DNA of 64,000 bases. Source: Pigmentiphaga sp. GTDB taxonomy: Bacteria; Pseudomonadota; Gammaproteobacteria; Burkholderiales; Burkholderiaceae_B. Made by a program: the position numbers and the translations under genes. The stretch's first letter is position 1; each line of letters begins with the position of its first letter. The DNA is taken from the NCBI GenBank assembly GCA_023228945.1, contig JALOAI010000002.1, forward strand, positions 1-64,000, written 5' to 3'. Below, piece by piece: positions 1 through 7,786 of this stretch. The notes beneath the pieces were generated by a model. That model had not been told where the DNA came from and did no database searches. It saw only the letters and a list, made by a program, of their open reading frames with translations.

Positions 1-409
1 GCCAGCCCAGCTTGGGTAGGAAAATACGGCTATTGCCTTGATCCAGTTTGATCTGTTTGGGGTCGGGGTAGCGGAAGCTGTCGCGTTGGCCTTTCTTCTT
101 GAAGCGTGGGAAGTCGGCGCGTTTGGCGAAGAAGTTCTTGTAGGCTCGCTCCAGGTCCTTGAGCGCATGCTGCAGCAGATGCACGGGCGCATCCTTGAGC
201 CACGGGGTTTCGCTGCCGTTGCGCCAGGCGGTCAGTTCCTTGGCCATCGCCACGTAGCCGATGAATTTTCCGTCGGCTTCATGGTTGGCCTTTTGCATCG
301 CCAGCGCCTTGTTGAATACGAAGCGGCAGGAACCCGCGAAACGCGCCATTTGGCGCGCTTGCTGGCCGTCTGGCCGCAGTTCGTATTTGAAGGCTTGGAG
401 GCGCCGCAT
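1..409 (-). CDS. tnpB: IS200/IS605-family TnpB (OrfB), N-terminal part, cut by window edge
   Basis: The minus strand from an ATG at 409 reads without a stop to position 1, about 136 codons. It begins MRRLQAFKYELRPDGQQ and continues with AGSCRFVFNKALAMQ and, later, ADFPRFKKKG, which is the typical N-terminal half of TnpB, the RNA-guided nuclease of IS200/IS605 and IS1341-type elements. The catalytic RuvC part lies outside the window, so whether the gene is intact cannot be judged. No tnpA is seen upstream, so this may be a TnpB-only element. Family recognition is from memory of typical TnpB N-termini. Confidence 0.8.
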   Translation of the reverse strand, partial: MRRLQAFKYELRPDGQQARQMARFAGSCRFVFNKALAMQKANHEADGKFIGYVAMAKELTAWRNGSETPWLKDAPVHLLQHALKDLERAYKNFFAKRADFPRFKKKGQRDSFRYPDPKQIKLDQGNSRIFLPKLGW

Positions 410-419
410 GGCTCGAATT

Positions 420-463
420 CTGTATATTTATACAGCATAAAGTATAGGACGGCTAAGCCGTCC
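420..463. promoter_or_regulatory. Two adjacent palindromes upstream of tnpB
   Basis: A perfect 7-bp-arm palindrome (420-435) lies 11 bp upstream of the tnpB ATG on the minus strand, and a second with 8-bp arms follows at 447-463. The first could overlap the tnpB promoter or be an operator. The second could be part of the structured element end. The function of either is inferred only from symmetry and position. Confidence 0.4.
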
Positions 464-498
464 GCGCTATCCTTCCCCGCCCTGAATGGCGAGGTTTG

Positions 499-757
499 CC
501 GCGCACCACGCGCTTCGGCCGCAAGGAGGTGGCCGCCAGCCGTCGCTTCCTCGACCCGCAACCGTATGAGCACCCCTACGAACCCTTGCTGCCCGTGTCC
601 GCCTACGCGCTGGCCGCGTCGCGATACCTGCACCAGTTTGGCGCCGAACGGCGGCACCTGGCCGAAGTCGCCGTGGCGGCGCGGGCGTGAGCTCGGCTGA
701 ATCCCGAAGCGTTCGTGCGTGATCCCTTGAGCGTGGATGACGTCCTGGGCTCCCCCG
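499..757 (+). pseudogene. Thiolase (acetyl-CoA acetyltransferase-like) internal fragment with in-frame TGA
   Basis: One reading frame gives TTRFGRKEVAASRR, then PVSAYALAASRYLHQFG and HLAEVAVAARA, a TGA at 688-690, and in the same frame ARLNPEAFVRDPLSVDDVLG. This matches the central part of the SCP2-type thiolase family. The intact paralogue at 58021-59202 has the aligned stretch beginning VNLYGMCAMRHMAEFG and ending TVEDVLASP. The TGA sits where family members usually have Trp, which fits a TGG-to-TGA change. Both gene ends are missing: the TnpB element abuts the left side and the IS3 remnant the right side. It is a dead fragment. Confidence 0.7.
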
Positions 758-1450
758 GTGTCAAGATAGTTGCTGCATAGAGGCGTTCTAGAATGAACGC
801 GATGCCGGGGGCAAGGACAGTGAAGAGATGCGTTATTCGAAGGAACTGAAACAGTCGGTGCTGCAGCGGATGATGCCGCCGGGCAACGAACCGATTGCGG
901 CGCTGGCCGAGGAGTTCAACGTGACGGTGGCCACGCTGTACGCCTGGCGGCGTGAAGCTCAGTGCGCCGGTGTGGCTGCGCCTGGCAACGAACGCCCTGC
1001 GGATGCCTGGAGCGCCGAGTCCAAGCTCGCCGTGCTGTTCGAGACGGCGAGTCTGTCCGAGGCGGAGCTGGGCGAATACTGCCGCGCCAAGGGGTTGTAT
1101 CGCAACCAGGTGGATCAGTGGAAGGCCCAGACGCTGGCAGGTGTCGGCGGGTTGGCAAAGCCTGTCGGTACGGTCTCCCAACACCAGCAGACCAAACGTC
1201 TGCGCAAGCTCGAGGGCGAGCTTCGGCGTAAAGACAAAGCGTTGGCCGAGGCGGCGGCGTTGCTGGTGCTCTCAAAAAAAGCGGCGGCGATCTGGGGGGA
1301 CGAGGAAGAATGATCAGCACCCAGGATCGCCAAAACGCCCTGATGCTGATCCGAGAAGCCGTGGCGGCAGGCGCCCGTTTGATTCCTGCTTGCCAGACCT
1401 TGGGGATGAGCGTGGACAGTTGGCGCCGCTGGCACGCCAAGCGACCACGC
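757..1450 (+). mobile_element. IS3-family insertion sequence remnant, right part deleted
   Basis: OrfA is complete and OrfB is cut after about 45 codons, where the sequence switches into a LysR-type gene fragment. The left edge is placed where thiolase similarity stops, near 757; the sequence there starts GGTGTCAAGATAGTTGCTGC. No matching right inverted repeat was found, consistent with deletion of most of orfB and the right end. Exact ends are inferred. Confidence 0.6.
828..1313 (+). CDS. IS3-family transposase OrfA
   Basis: A 161-residue protein starting MRYSKELKQSVLQRMM. It has a helix-turn-helix region at about residues 15-45 (LAEEFNVTVATLYAWR), a middle part SLSEAELGEYCRAKGLY, and a C-terminal helix rich in charged residues (TKRLRKLEGELRRKDKALAEAA) ending LVLSKKAAAIWGDEEE. 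This is the OrfA layout of IS3-family elements: DNA-binding HTH followed by a leucine-zipper-like helix. Its stop overlaps the orfB ATG as ATGA, the usual IS3 arrangement for coupled or frameshifted expression. Because orfB is truncated, no active transposase can be made from this copy. Confidence 0.85.
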   Translation: MRYSKELKQSVLQRMMPPGNEPIAALAEEFNVTVATLYAWRREAQCAGVAAPGNERPADAWSAESKLAVLFETASLSEAELGEYCRAKGLYRNQVDQWKAQTLAGVGGLAKPVGTVSQHQQTKRLRKLEGELRRKDKALAEAAALLVLSKKAAAIWGDEEE

Positions 1451-1480
1451 AGTTCTCGGCCATTCTGCAGCATTCGCTAA
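1310..1480 (+). pseudogene. Truncated IS3-family transposase OrfB start
   Basis: The frame starts MISTQDRQNALMLIREAV and continues to MSVDSWRRWHAKRP, the N-terminal helical part of an IS3 OrfB. It then runs into unrelated sequence and stops at 1478-1480, 56 codons in all. The DDE integrase core is gone. The break at about 1445-1450 is the joint to the LysR fragment that follows. Confidence 0.7.
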
Positions 1481-1818
1481 TCGGCCTCGAAAGCGACAGT
1501 ACCTTAATGCATCTCCTGCATCGGCAGAAGGAAGACCGCCAACTGCATGTGTCGATCCAGGTGCGGGGTTTCGACGTGGTCTGCCGGTTCGTCCAGGCCG
1601 GCCTGGGCATCGGCGTGCTGCCGTCCGGGTCGGCGTCGTTGTATGCGCAATCGATGGGCCTGAAGATCGTGGAGCTTACCGATGCCTGGGCCGAATACAC
1701 CCTGCTGCTCGGTACGCGTTCACGGGATACCCTGAACGCACCATCGCGCTTGCTGTTCCAGTCGTTGCTGGAGAGTGCGGCCCGCGATCAGTGTGCCGGG
1801 ACTCCCCGCAGCAAATGA
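1438..1818 (+). pseudogene. LysR-type regulator, C-terminal fragment
   Basis: This frame reads FSAILQHSLIGLESDSTL, then VQVRGFDVVCRFVQAGLG and IGVLPSGSASLYAQ, ending AGTPRSK. GLESDS..L and the stretch FDVVCR-V-AGLGI-VLP are characteristic of the effector-binding domain of LysR-family regulators. The DNA-binding half is missing: upstream sequence belongs to the IS3 remnant. Its last 30 bases overlap, on the opposite strand, the end of a second LysR fragment. Confidence 0.7.
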
Positions 1819-1940
1819 TCCACCAGGCGCTGCGCCGCGGGCGATAGCGACTCGTAGGCGCGGACGCACAGCGCCAGCCTGCGATGCGCCCATGGCTCGT
1901 TTACCTTGGTGTGGCGCAAGGCCAGACTCAACGCTTCATG
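1788..1940 (-). pseudogene. Second LysR-type regulator, C-terminal end on the minus strand
   Basis: On the minus strand, the frame ending at the TGA at 1788-1790 reads HEALSLALRHTKVNEPW, AHRRLALCVRAYESLSPAAQ and RLVDHLLRGVPAH. This resembles the very C-terminus of LysR regulators, where the phrase LSPAAQRLVDHL is common. Upstream it runs into the 5' region of the next gene, so only about 50 codons remain. It was probably a divergent regulator that lost its N-terminal part by deletion, which is an inference. Confidence 0.55.
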
Positions 1941-1984
1941 ATATTTTGTGAAGCTGAATGACGGTATTGTTTAGGAGACCATTC

Positions 1985-2923
1985 ATGAAACCGGCGGCTG
2001 GCAAACGCATCTTCATCCAGGAAGTCGTACTGCGCGATGGCTTCCAGATGGAACCCATCTTCATTCCCACCGACGTGAAGGTCGAACTGATCGATAGGCT
2101 GAGCCGGTCGGGCGTGGCCAAGATCGAAGCCACGTCGTTCACTTCGCCCAGGGCGATTCCGGCCCTGGCCGATGCCGAGGCCGTGATGCACAGGATCACC
2201 CGGGTGCCGGGCGTCGTGTATGCCGCGCTGGTGCCCAACGCCCGGGGCTGCGAGCGCGCGCTGGAGTGCGGCACCGACGAGGTCAACGTGGTGATGTCGG
2301 CCAGCCAGACCCATAACCAGGCGAATCTGCGCATGAGTTGTGAGGATTCGCTGCGGCAGTTCACCGCGATCGCCCAGATGGCGCGCGAGGCCGGAACGGC
2401 CGTCAATGCTTCGCTCGCCACCGCCTTCGGCTGCCCGTTCGAGGGCACGATCTCCGCCTCGCGTGTGATGGAGTTGCTGGATCGCATCGCCGATGCCGGC
2501 ATTGGCAACGTGGCGCTGTGCGACACCACCGGCATGGCCAACCCGGCGCAGGTGGCCGAGCTTTGTTCCCAGGTCAGGCAACGCTATTCCCAATTGGGCC
2601 TCACGGCGCACTTCCACAATACGCGGGGCATGGGCCTGGCCAACGTGCTCGGCGCGCTCGAGGCCGGTATCGAGCGCTTCGATGCGTCGCTGGGCGGCTT
2701 GGGCGGTTGCCCCTACGCTCCGGGCGCCAGCGGCAACATCTGCACCGAGGATCTCGTCCACATGCTCCAAGCCATGGGTTATCACACCGGGGTCGATCTC
2801 GACGCCTTGCTGGCCCTGGCGCGGTGGTTGCCGGAGATCGTGGGCCACGAAGTGCCGGGGCAGGTGCTGGCGGCGGGGCCGTCGAGCCGCCGCTATGCGC
2901 CGCCGGCGGCCTGTTCCGTCTGA
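1985..2923 (+). CDS. Hydroxymethylglutaryl-CoA lyase-family protein
   Basis: A 312-residue TIM-barrel enzyme of the HMGL-like family, which cleaves 3-hydroxy-acyl-CoA substrates (classically HMG-CoA to acetoacetate and acetyl-CoA) with a divalent metal. Visible motifs: VVLRDGFQMEP near the start, with the catalytic Arg-Asp; AHFHNTRGMG (HxH metal ligands); and GGCPYAPGASGNICTEDL, which contains the HMG-CoA-lyase signature cysteine. The start at 1985 is chosen over an upstream ATG at 1958 because TAGGAG lies about 9 bases before it. Substrate may be a methylated relative of HMG-CoA. No operon partner is visible. Confidence 0.85.
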   Translation: MKPAAGKRIFIQEVVLRDGFQMEPIFIPTDVKVELIDRLSRSGVAKIEATSFTSPRAIPALADAEAVMHRITRVPGVVYAALVPNARGCERALECGTDEVNVVMSASQTHNQANLRMSCEDSLRQFTAIAQMAREAGTAVNASLATAFGCPFEGTISASRVMELLDRIADAGIGNVALCDTTGMANPAQVAELCSQVRQRYSQLGLTAHFHNTRGMGLANVLGALEAGIERFDASLGGLGGCPYAPGASGNICTEDLVHMLQAMGYHTGVDLDALLALARWLPEIVGHEVPGQVLAAGPSSRRYAPPAACSV

Positions 2924-3089
2924 GCGCCGCCGCGCTGGCGAACCGCCGCGCCCGGCCACGAGGCTCCGCCGCGGGCGCCGGCAAAGGGGCGGTGGGTCCG
3001 CGACTCTTCCCGGTGTCGGATTGGCGACACGGGAGTGCCCTACAGGGTTGCCCCGGACTTGACTTCATCGATTGCTCGCTTACACTAGC

Positions 3090-3240
3090 GCCCATCAAGG
3101 GGAGTAGCTTTCCTCCGCCGCATCGTCATTACGGTTGCGCCTCACAGGGGCGGCCCGGTGCGCGGGTGGTATCGGTGTCATCGGTACTGCAAGCAAGACC
3201 TTGCTCAACACCAGGGGCAAGGTCCATCTTCGATCAGAGC
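3090..3240 (+). promoter_or_regulatory. yybP-ykoY-type (manganese) riboswitch leader
   Basis: The leader before the TerC-family gene contains ATCAAGGGGAGTAGC at its 5' end, the signature opening of yybP-ykoY elements, followed by hairpins and the segment GGTATCGGTGTCATCGGTAC. The downstream gene belongs to the family most often controlled by this riboswitch (YkoY/TerC Mn2+ exporters). The boundaries are approximate because no covariance model was run. Confidence 0.75.
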
Positions 3241-3242
3241 AT

Positions 3243-3277
3243 GGCCTGTGTCCCGCTGGGATTGCAGGCCTTTTTTT
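3243..3277 (+). terminator. Intrinsic terminator in the riboswitch expression platform
   Basis: GGCCTG at 3243-3248 pairs with CAGGCC at 3265-3270 and is followed at once by seven T residues (3271-3277). It sits between the aptamer-like leader and the Shine-Dalgarno of the TerC-family gene, so it would control read-through. This implies regulation by transcription termination. Confidence 0.75.
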
Positions 3278-3310
3278 GGCCGAACTTATCAAGCTTAGGA
3301 GAATTACACC

Positions 3311-4033
3311 GTGATGGAGTTTTTGCAAACGATGAGCTGGGCCGCCGTGTTCCAGATCATCCTGATCGATATTCTGCTGGGAGGCGACAACGCGGTGGTC
3401 ATCGCGCTCGCCTGCCGCAACCTGCCCGCCAAGCAGCGCATGCAGGGCATCCTCTGGGGTACGGCGGGAGCGATCATCCTGCGCGTGGTCCTGATCGCCT
3501 TCGCGCTCACGTTGCTGACCATTCCTTTCCTGAAGATCGTTGGCGCCCTGCTGCTGCTGTGGATCGGGGTCAAGCTGTTGATGCCCGAGGACGATGCCCA
3601 TGGCAATATCCAGGGTGGCACTTCGATCTGGGCGGCGGTCAAGACGATCATCGTCGCCGACTTCGTCATGAGCCTGGATAACGTCATCGCCATTGCCGGC
3701 GCGGCGCAAACCGCCAACCCCGAGCATCAGGTCGGCCTGGTGATCTTCGGCCTGGTGGTCAGCGTGCCCATCATCATCTGGGGCAGCACCCTGGTGCTCA
3801 AGCTGATCGACCGCTACCCGCTGGTGGTCACCTTCGGCGCCGGCCTGCTGGGCTGGATTGCCGGCGGCATGCTGATCACCGACGTGGTGGTCGTGCAGCA
3901 AATCGGCGAACCGTCCACCGCGCTCAAGATCGCGGCCGAGGTGATCGGCGCCGCGTTCATCATCGGGCTGGGCACCTGGCTGGCGCGCCGCAAGCGTGCC
4001 GAGAAGGAAGCCCGGGCGGCGAGCGCCAGCTGA
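3311..4033 (+). CDS. TerC/YkoY-family integral membrane protein, probable Mn2+ exporter
   Basis: A 240-residue protein with about seven hydrophobic segments. It has the TerC-family motifs IDILLGGDNAVVIALAC (TM1 acidic residues) and VADFVMSLDNVIAIAGAA, in which Asp and Asn repeat. YkoY/YjbE-type members export manganese and are controlled by yybP-ykoY riboswitches, which matches the leader here. AGGAG at 3297-3301 fits a GTG start at 3311; an ATG follows at 3314. It is a single-gene unit ending at the strong inverted repeat at 4081-4112. Confidence 0.85.
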   Translation: MMEFLQTMSWAAVFQIILIDILLGGDNAVVIALACRNLPAKQRMQGILWGTAGAIILRVVLIAFALTLLTIPFLKIVGALLLLWIGVKLLMPEDDAHGNIQGGTSIWAAVKTIIVADFVMSLDNVIAIAGAAQTANPEHQVGLVIFGLVVSVPIIIWGSTLVLKLIDRYPLVVTFGAGLLGWIAGGMLITDVVVVQQIGEPSTALKIAAEVIGAAFIIGLGTWLARRKRAEKEARAASAS

Positions 4034-4080
4034 TCGCAACTCCCTGGTTCCGGAGCGTGTCTCCGGAGCTGGCGCAACAA

Positions 4081-4112
4081 TCAAGGGCCCGTCGGCAACG
4101 ACGGGCCCTTGA
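4081..4112. terminator. Bidirectional terminator-like hairpin between convergent genes
   Basis: A perfect 14-bp stem (4081-4094 with 4099-4112, loop GCAA) lies between the convergent TerC-family and chaC genes. There is no clear T-run on the plus side, but position and stem strength suggest it ends transcription from both sides. Confidence 0.65.
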
Positions 4113-4171
4113 GGTTTGGGGTTCCGGTATGGCAGGGCGGTGGCGGAGGCCTGGCGATAGGCCGGGAAGCG

Positions 4172-4858
4172 TCACTCGCGGATGGAGTCTTTCAGGCCCG
4201 GCGACGCGAGGCCGCGGACAGAACGTGCCAGGTCTTCGATATAGGCATCGCGAAGGCCATGCGCGGCGAGGGCGGCGTCGAGCTGAAAGAGATAATCGCG
4301 ATTGCTGCCCAGGGGCCCATTGGCCTTCGCAATGGCGGCGGACACGGCGGCGGTCGAGGCGTCGCCTTCATACAAGGCATGCGTGGGATCGATCATGAAA
4401 CTGATCGCATCGACGGTGGTCTTGTCCTCCAACGTGATCGAGCCCCAAGTGGGCAGATAAACGCCGCCCACCATTTCGCGTATCCAGACCAGCCGGAGTT
4501 CCTGTTCGAGTTCGGCTTCGCGCAGCTTGAACGCAACCCCCGACGTCGACCCGCCGGCCTCCAGCGCCAGCATGCGGCCGGGATGCTCGCCGCAGCCACG
4601 GCCGGCGATCAACCGGATGCAAAAACTGCGATGCCAGCCATGGAGCAAGGCGTGGCGGCGCTCTTCGAAATGGAATAAAGGGTTCCACATCAGCGAGCCG
4701 TAGGTGAACAGCCACACCGGCTCGTCGGGCTGCGGACGGCGTGCCAGGACTTCACGTAGCGAAGACTCGATACGTTGTTCGGTCCAGCAAGTGTGGCCTG
4801 GCAGATTTCGGAAAGATTCCAGATAGGCGCCGGTGCTGAGCGCTTCTCGCGTCAACAT
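4172..4858 (-). CDS. chaC: ChaC-family gamma-glutamylcyclotransferase
   Basis: A 228-residue protein with the ChaC nucleotide-loop-like motif VWLFTYGSLMWNPLFHFEE at about residues 48-66, followed by LHGWHRSFCIRL and LALEAGGSTSGVAFKL. ChaC enzymes cleave glutathione to 5-oxoproline and Cys-Gly in the cytoplasm. The length suits the family. The gene stands alone, transcribed toward the hairpin at 4081-4112. The glutathione-specific activity is family knowledge and was not shown by individual residues here. Confidence 0.85.
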   Translation of the reverse strand: MLTREALSTGAYLESFRNLPGHTCWTEQRIESSLREVLARRPQPDEPVWLFTYGSLMWNPLFHFEERRHALLHGWHRSFCIRLIAGRGCGEHPGRMLALEAGGSTSGVAFKLREAELEQELRLVWIREMVGGVYLPTWGSITLEDKTTVDAISFMIDPTHALYEGDASTAAVSAAIAKANGPLGSNRDYLFQLDAALAAHGLRDAYIEDLARSVRGLASPGLKDSIRE

Positions 4859-4953
4859 GGGTCGAGTGTCTCGTGTAGTGCGGTAACGCCCTGTAGTGTA
4901 TGAGATCGGGCGGCCCGATTCCCGCAGTCCGACAGGATTCGGCGCCCCCGGCC

Positions 4954-5646
4954 TCAGCTGGCCCGCAAGATGGCCTGCACGTGCGCCTGCGTGGAGTCGA
5001 TCAAAGGCAGATTGACAGGGCTGCCCGCGAGAATCTGCGGCAGCTCGGTGCAGGCGAGCACCATGGCCTGGGCGCCACGCCCGCGGAGGTCGTCAACCAC
5101 CGTATTGGCGATGTGGGCATGCGTGGCATTGAATCGGCCCGCGGCAGCGCCTTCGCGGATGATGCAATCCAGCGATCGTTGCTGATCGGCGTCGGGCAAG
5201 AGAATTTCGCAGCCGGCGCCGCGAGCCAGGGGGTGTTCGAGAATGCCGCTGTTGCGGGTGCGAGCGGTGCTCAGCACCGCGACCCGCTCGAACTTGCCTT
5301 GGCGGATTTCATGCGTCAGGGCGTCCACGATGCTGATGATGGGCAGCGACACCGCCTTGCGCAAGGCGGGCAAGTGCACGTGGGCCGTATTGGCGCAAAA
5401 GGCGAGGATCTTGGCGCCGCCGCGTTGCACGGAAAGCGCGGCCTCGATCAGGATGCGGCGTTCGCCATCGAGATCACCCGCAGCCTCGCAAGCCGCCACC
5501 GCACCAAAATCCACGCTATGCAGCAGGATACGAGCGCTGTGCAGCCCTCCGTGCCGCCGAGCCACGGCTTCATTGAGATACCGGTAGTAGTCGATGGTGG
5601 ATAGCCAGGTGGTGCCTCCCACCAAACCGATCAAACCTTGCGTCAT
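4954..5646 (-). CDS. Aspartate/glutamate racemase family protein
   Basis: A 230-residue protein starting MTQGLIGLVGGTTWLSTIDYYR. It carries the two catalytic cysteine contexts of the family: FCANTAHVH near residue 80 and VLACTELPQ near residue 190. The family includes aspartate racemases (YgeA-like), hydantoin racemases and maleate isomerases. The first motif (GLVGGTTWLSTIDYY) is of the aspartate-racemase type. The start at 5646 is chosen because it overlaps the stop of the upstream VOC gene as ATGA, indicating translational coupling. The substrate is not known. Confidence 0.8.
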   Translation of the reverse strand: MTQGLIGLVGGTTWLSTIDYYRYLNEAVARRHGGLHSARILLHSVDFGAVAACEAAGDLDGERRILIEAALSVQRGGAKILAFCANTAHVHLPALRKAVSLPIISIVDALTHEIRQGKFERVAVLSTARTRNSGILEHPLARGAGCEILLPDADQQRSLDCIIREGAAAGRFNATHAHIANTVVDDLRGRGAQAMVLACTELPQILAGSPVNLPLIDSTQAHVQAILRAS

Positions 5647-6557
5647 GACGCTGCCTGCACGAAGTTGAGCAGCGTGCCGCACGCCTCCGCGGGCGCCACT
5701 GCCAGGCTGCCATCGTCGCGGACGGCATGGGGAACCCGCCGTTCTTCGAGCAATTGCCGCGTCGCGGCGACGTCGGCCACCTGGATCGTGAGCGCGGTGT
5801 GGCAGATCTCGGCGTCGCGGGTGCGCAGGGAAATACCGGGATGGCGCTCGCGGGCTTGCTCATGGTTCAGAAGATGCAACCGCAGGCGGTGGATCTGCAG
5901 GCGATGCGTGCCATCGGCCTGAAGGGCCGGATCGACGGCGTAGACCTTGCGCAGGTGCGCCAACCCCGACTCGATGGCGCTGGCGGGCACGATGAGCTCG
6001 ATATCGCTCCAGAAGATCGCGCCATTATCGTGGGCACGCCAATCGGCGCGCAGGTAATGCTCGAAATCGAAGATCTCGGCGGCGCCAAAGGGAATGAGCC
6101 AATCACGTCCGGAAGGTTGCGCCACCCGAAAATGGATCAAGTCTTGATGGCCGGTTTCGGGATCGGTGAAGGTATTGCGGACCTCGAATACCGGATCGCA
6201 CTCGATGCCGGCCGCTTCCCATTCGTCACGCAGGGCGACGGCGCTGCGGGGACTATGCACGAGCAAGGCGATACCTTCGGGCCCACCCAGCAGGGTTTGC
6301 AGCGCGGGCCAGGCGTGGGCGGGGTCGGCATAGGCGAGCTCAAGCATATTGGTGGTGCCGTCGGTTTGCGGTGTGAGCATCACCATGTGGTTGCCGCCAC
6401 GGCCCCCGGTGCTTCCGCCACCCATGGGTTCGTTGCTGCGCAACGGAGTGACTGTAAAGCCCAGGCGCTGGAAGGCCTGGCGGGCTTGTTCGAGATCGTG
6501 GACTTTCAGCATGGGGTGGTCCAGATCGATCAGGCTGCGGGAGGAGTCAGTGGGCAT
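5643..6557 (-). CDS. VOC-superfamily (glyoxalase-like) protein
   Basis: A 304-residue protein starting MPTDSSRSLIDLDHPMLKV with DLEQARQAFQRLGFTVTPL and GGRGGNHMVML, the opening of a VOC/glyoxalase-like domain. A second domain begins around CHTALTIQVADVAATRQLLE, so this looks like a two-domain (or pseudo-repeated) VOC protein. VOC proteins are metal-dependent dioxygenases, isomerases or lyases. The start at 6557 has CTCAGGA upstream on the minus strand. It heads a two-gene unit with the racemase and is divergent from the TRAP operon, suggesting a shared substrate, which is an inference. Confidence 0.75.
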   Translation of the reverse strand: MPTDSSRSLIDLDHPMLKVHDLEQARQAFQRLGFTVTPLRSNEPMGGGSTGGRGGNHMVMLTPQTDGTTNMLELAYADPAHAWPALQTLLGGPEGIALLVHSPRSAVALRDEWEAAGIECDPVFEVRNTFTDPETGHQDLIHFRVAQPSGRDWLIPFGAAEIFDFEHYLRADWRAHDNGAIFWSDIELIVPASAIESGLAHLRKVYAVDPALQADGTHRLQIHRLRLHLLNHEQARERHPGISLRTRDAEICHTALTIQVADVAATRQLLEERRVPHAVRDDGSLAVAPAEACGTLLNFVQAAS

Positions 6558-6600
6558 GGCAACGAATCCTGAGAGAAATCGGAGTTTCATATTAACAGTT

Positions 6601-6616
6601 GCGCAATGCATTACGC
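6601..6616. promoter_or_regulatory. Near-perfect palindrome between divergent VOC and TRAP operons
   Basis: GCGCAATGCATTACGC is a 16-bp palindrome with one mismatched pair, in the 116-bp space between two divergent units. It is a plausible operator, possibly for the IclR-type regulator encoded at the end of the TRAP operon. Confidence 0.45.
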
Positions 6617-6673
6617 ATTGGTACATTGGCCGTCCATCACCATCTTCCGCAAGTCCCAACTCTGGAGACCTTC

Positions 6674-7774
6674 GTGAACGCCAAATTCTTTGTCGCCATC
6701 CTGGGCGCCGCGCTTTCGCTTGCGACGGGAGCCGCCCACGCGCAAACCCTCACCTATGGTTCCGGTGCGCCGGAGCGGGCCAATTTCCACGAAAAAGGTG
6801 TCAAGCCCATGATGGGCGCGATAACCGAGGCTACCGACGGCAAGGTCAAGTTCCGCGGTCTGTATGGCGGCACTGTGGTCAAGCTCGACACCACGTTGCA
6901 GGGAATCCGCGATGGCATCGTCGATAGCGGCTACCTGATCACGTCCTTTCATCCCGCCGAACTTCCCCATGTGGGCATGCTGGGCGAGATGAGCGCTCTG
7001 GCGAGCGACCCCTTCGCCGCCGCGGGCGCCGCCAACGAATTTCTGTTCAAGCATTGCGAAACGTGTCGCGAGGATCTGGCGAAACAGGGCCAGGAGGCCG
7101 TGTTCATGTGGGCCACCTCGCCGATGTCGATGGTATGTGCGGGCAATCTGTCCGAGGCGTCGGATCTCAGGGATCGCCGAGTCAGCATCATCGGCTCCGG
7201 CGATGCCCGCTGGGCTTCGGCGCTGGGTATGGCGCCCACGCGCACCGCGATCAGCGATCTGGCTTCGTCGCTGCAACTGGGCAGGTCCGACTGCGCCATC
7301 GTGCCCATCAACTGGATCCGTAGCTATGGCCTCACGGATATCGCCAAAACGGTGTTCACCATGCCGCAAGGGATCGGCGCGGGGGCCATTCCGCTGGCCG
7401 TACGCGCGGAGAGCTGGGCCAAGCTGCCGCCGGAACATCGGCAGGCCATCCAGGCGGCGGTTGCCCAGGGCCTTTACGGCTGGATCGAAGGCGCCTATCT
7501 CGATGCCGATAAAGAGGTTCGGGAACAGACACGGGATCGCATTCGGTACATAGACGAAGACGCCGCGCTGGCCAAGGCCTGGGAGGCGCATCGGCAACAA
7601 GAAATCCAGGCGTTGATCGAGCTGGCGAAGCGGCGCGGCATCGCCGAGCCCGAGAAATTCGTCAATGATGCCGCGGCGGTGTTCCGCAAATGGCACGATG
7701 AGCACTTGCCGCGCTTTGCGGGCAAACCCGAGGTGTATGCCGAGATTCTGCAAAAAGAATTATTCGGACAATAA
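6674..7774 (+). CDS. dctP: TRAP transporter substrate-binding protein, DctP family
   Basis: A 366-residue periplasmic receptor with a signal peptide (VNAKFFVAILGAALSLATG, cleavage after AHA). It shows a DctP-like fold pattern: GVKPMMGAITEATDGKVKF, FRGLYGGTVV, LQGIRDGIVDSGY, and later DLRDRRVSIIGSG. A GTG start at 6674 is chosen because GGAG lies seven bases upstream and the signal peptide begins there. It is the first gene of a dctP-dctQ-dctM-iclR operon. TRAP systems import organic acids driven by sodium; the ligand here is unknown, although the divergent racemase/VOC pair hints at a hydroxy- or amino-acid-like compound. Confidence 0.85.
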   Translation: MNAKFFVAILGAALSLATGAAHAQTLTYGSGAPERANFHEKGVKPMMGAITEATDGKVKFRGLYGGTVVKLDTTLQGIRDGIVDSGYLITSFHPAELPHVGMLGEMSALASDPFAAAGAANEFLFKHCETCREDLAKQGQEAVFMWATSPMSMVCAGNLSEASDLRDRRVSIIGSGDARWASALGMAPTRTAISDLASSLQLGRSDCAIVPINWIRSYGLTDIAKTVFTMPQGIGAGAIPLAVRAESWAKLPPEHRQAIQAAVAQGLYGWIEGAYLDADKEVREQTRDRIRYIDEDAALAKAWEAHRQQEIQALIELAKRRGIAEPEKFVNDAAAVFRKWHDEHLPRFAGKPEVYAEILQKELFGQ

Positions 7775-7786
7775 AGCGGACTCGAG

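Larger units (their letters stand above)
1..498 (-). mobile_element. IS200/IS605-type element, end upstream of tnpB
   Basis: The end upstream of tnpB carries three palindromes: an AT-rich 16-bp one at 420-435 (arms CTGTATA/TATACAG, 2-nt centre), a 17-bp one at 447-463 (arms GGACGGCT/AGCCGTCC), and an imperfect subterminal hairpin at 475-494 (CCCCGCC, loop CTGAAT, GGCGAGG). IS200/IS605 elements have hairpin ends rather than terminal inverted repeats. Thiolase-like coding sequence begins right after about position 498, so the element edge is placed there by inference. The other end is outside the window. Confidence 0.6.

Noticed and set aside
2924..3089. Possible small coding region after the HMGL-like gene
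   Set aside because: Open frames there are continuations of other frames through GC-rich sequence. Nothing recognisable was found before the riboswitch leader.
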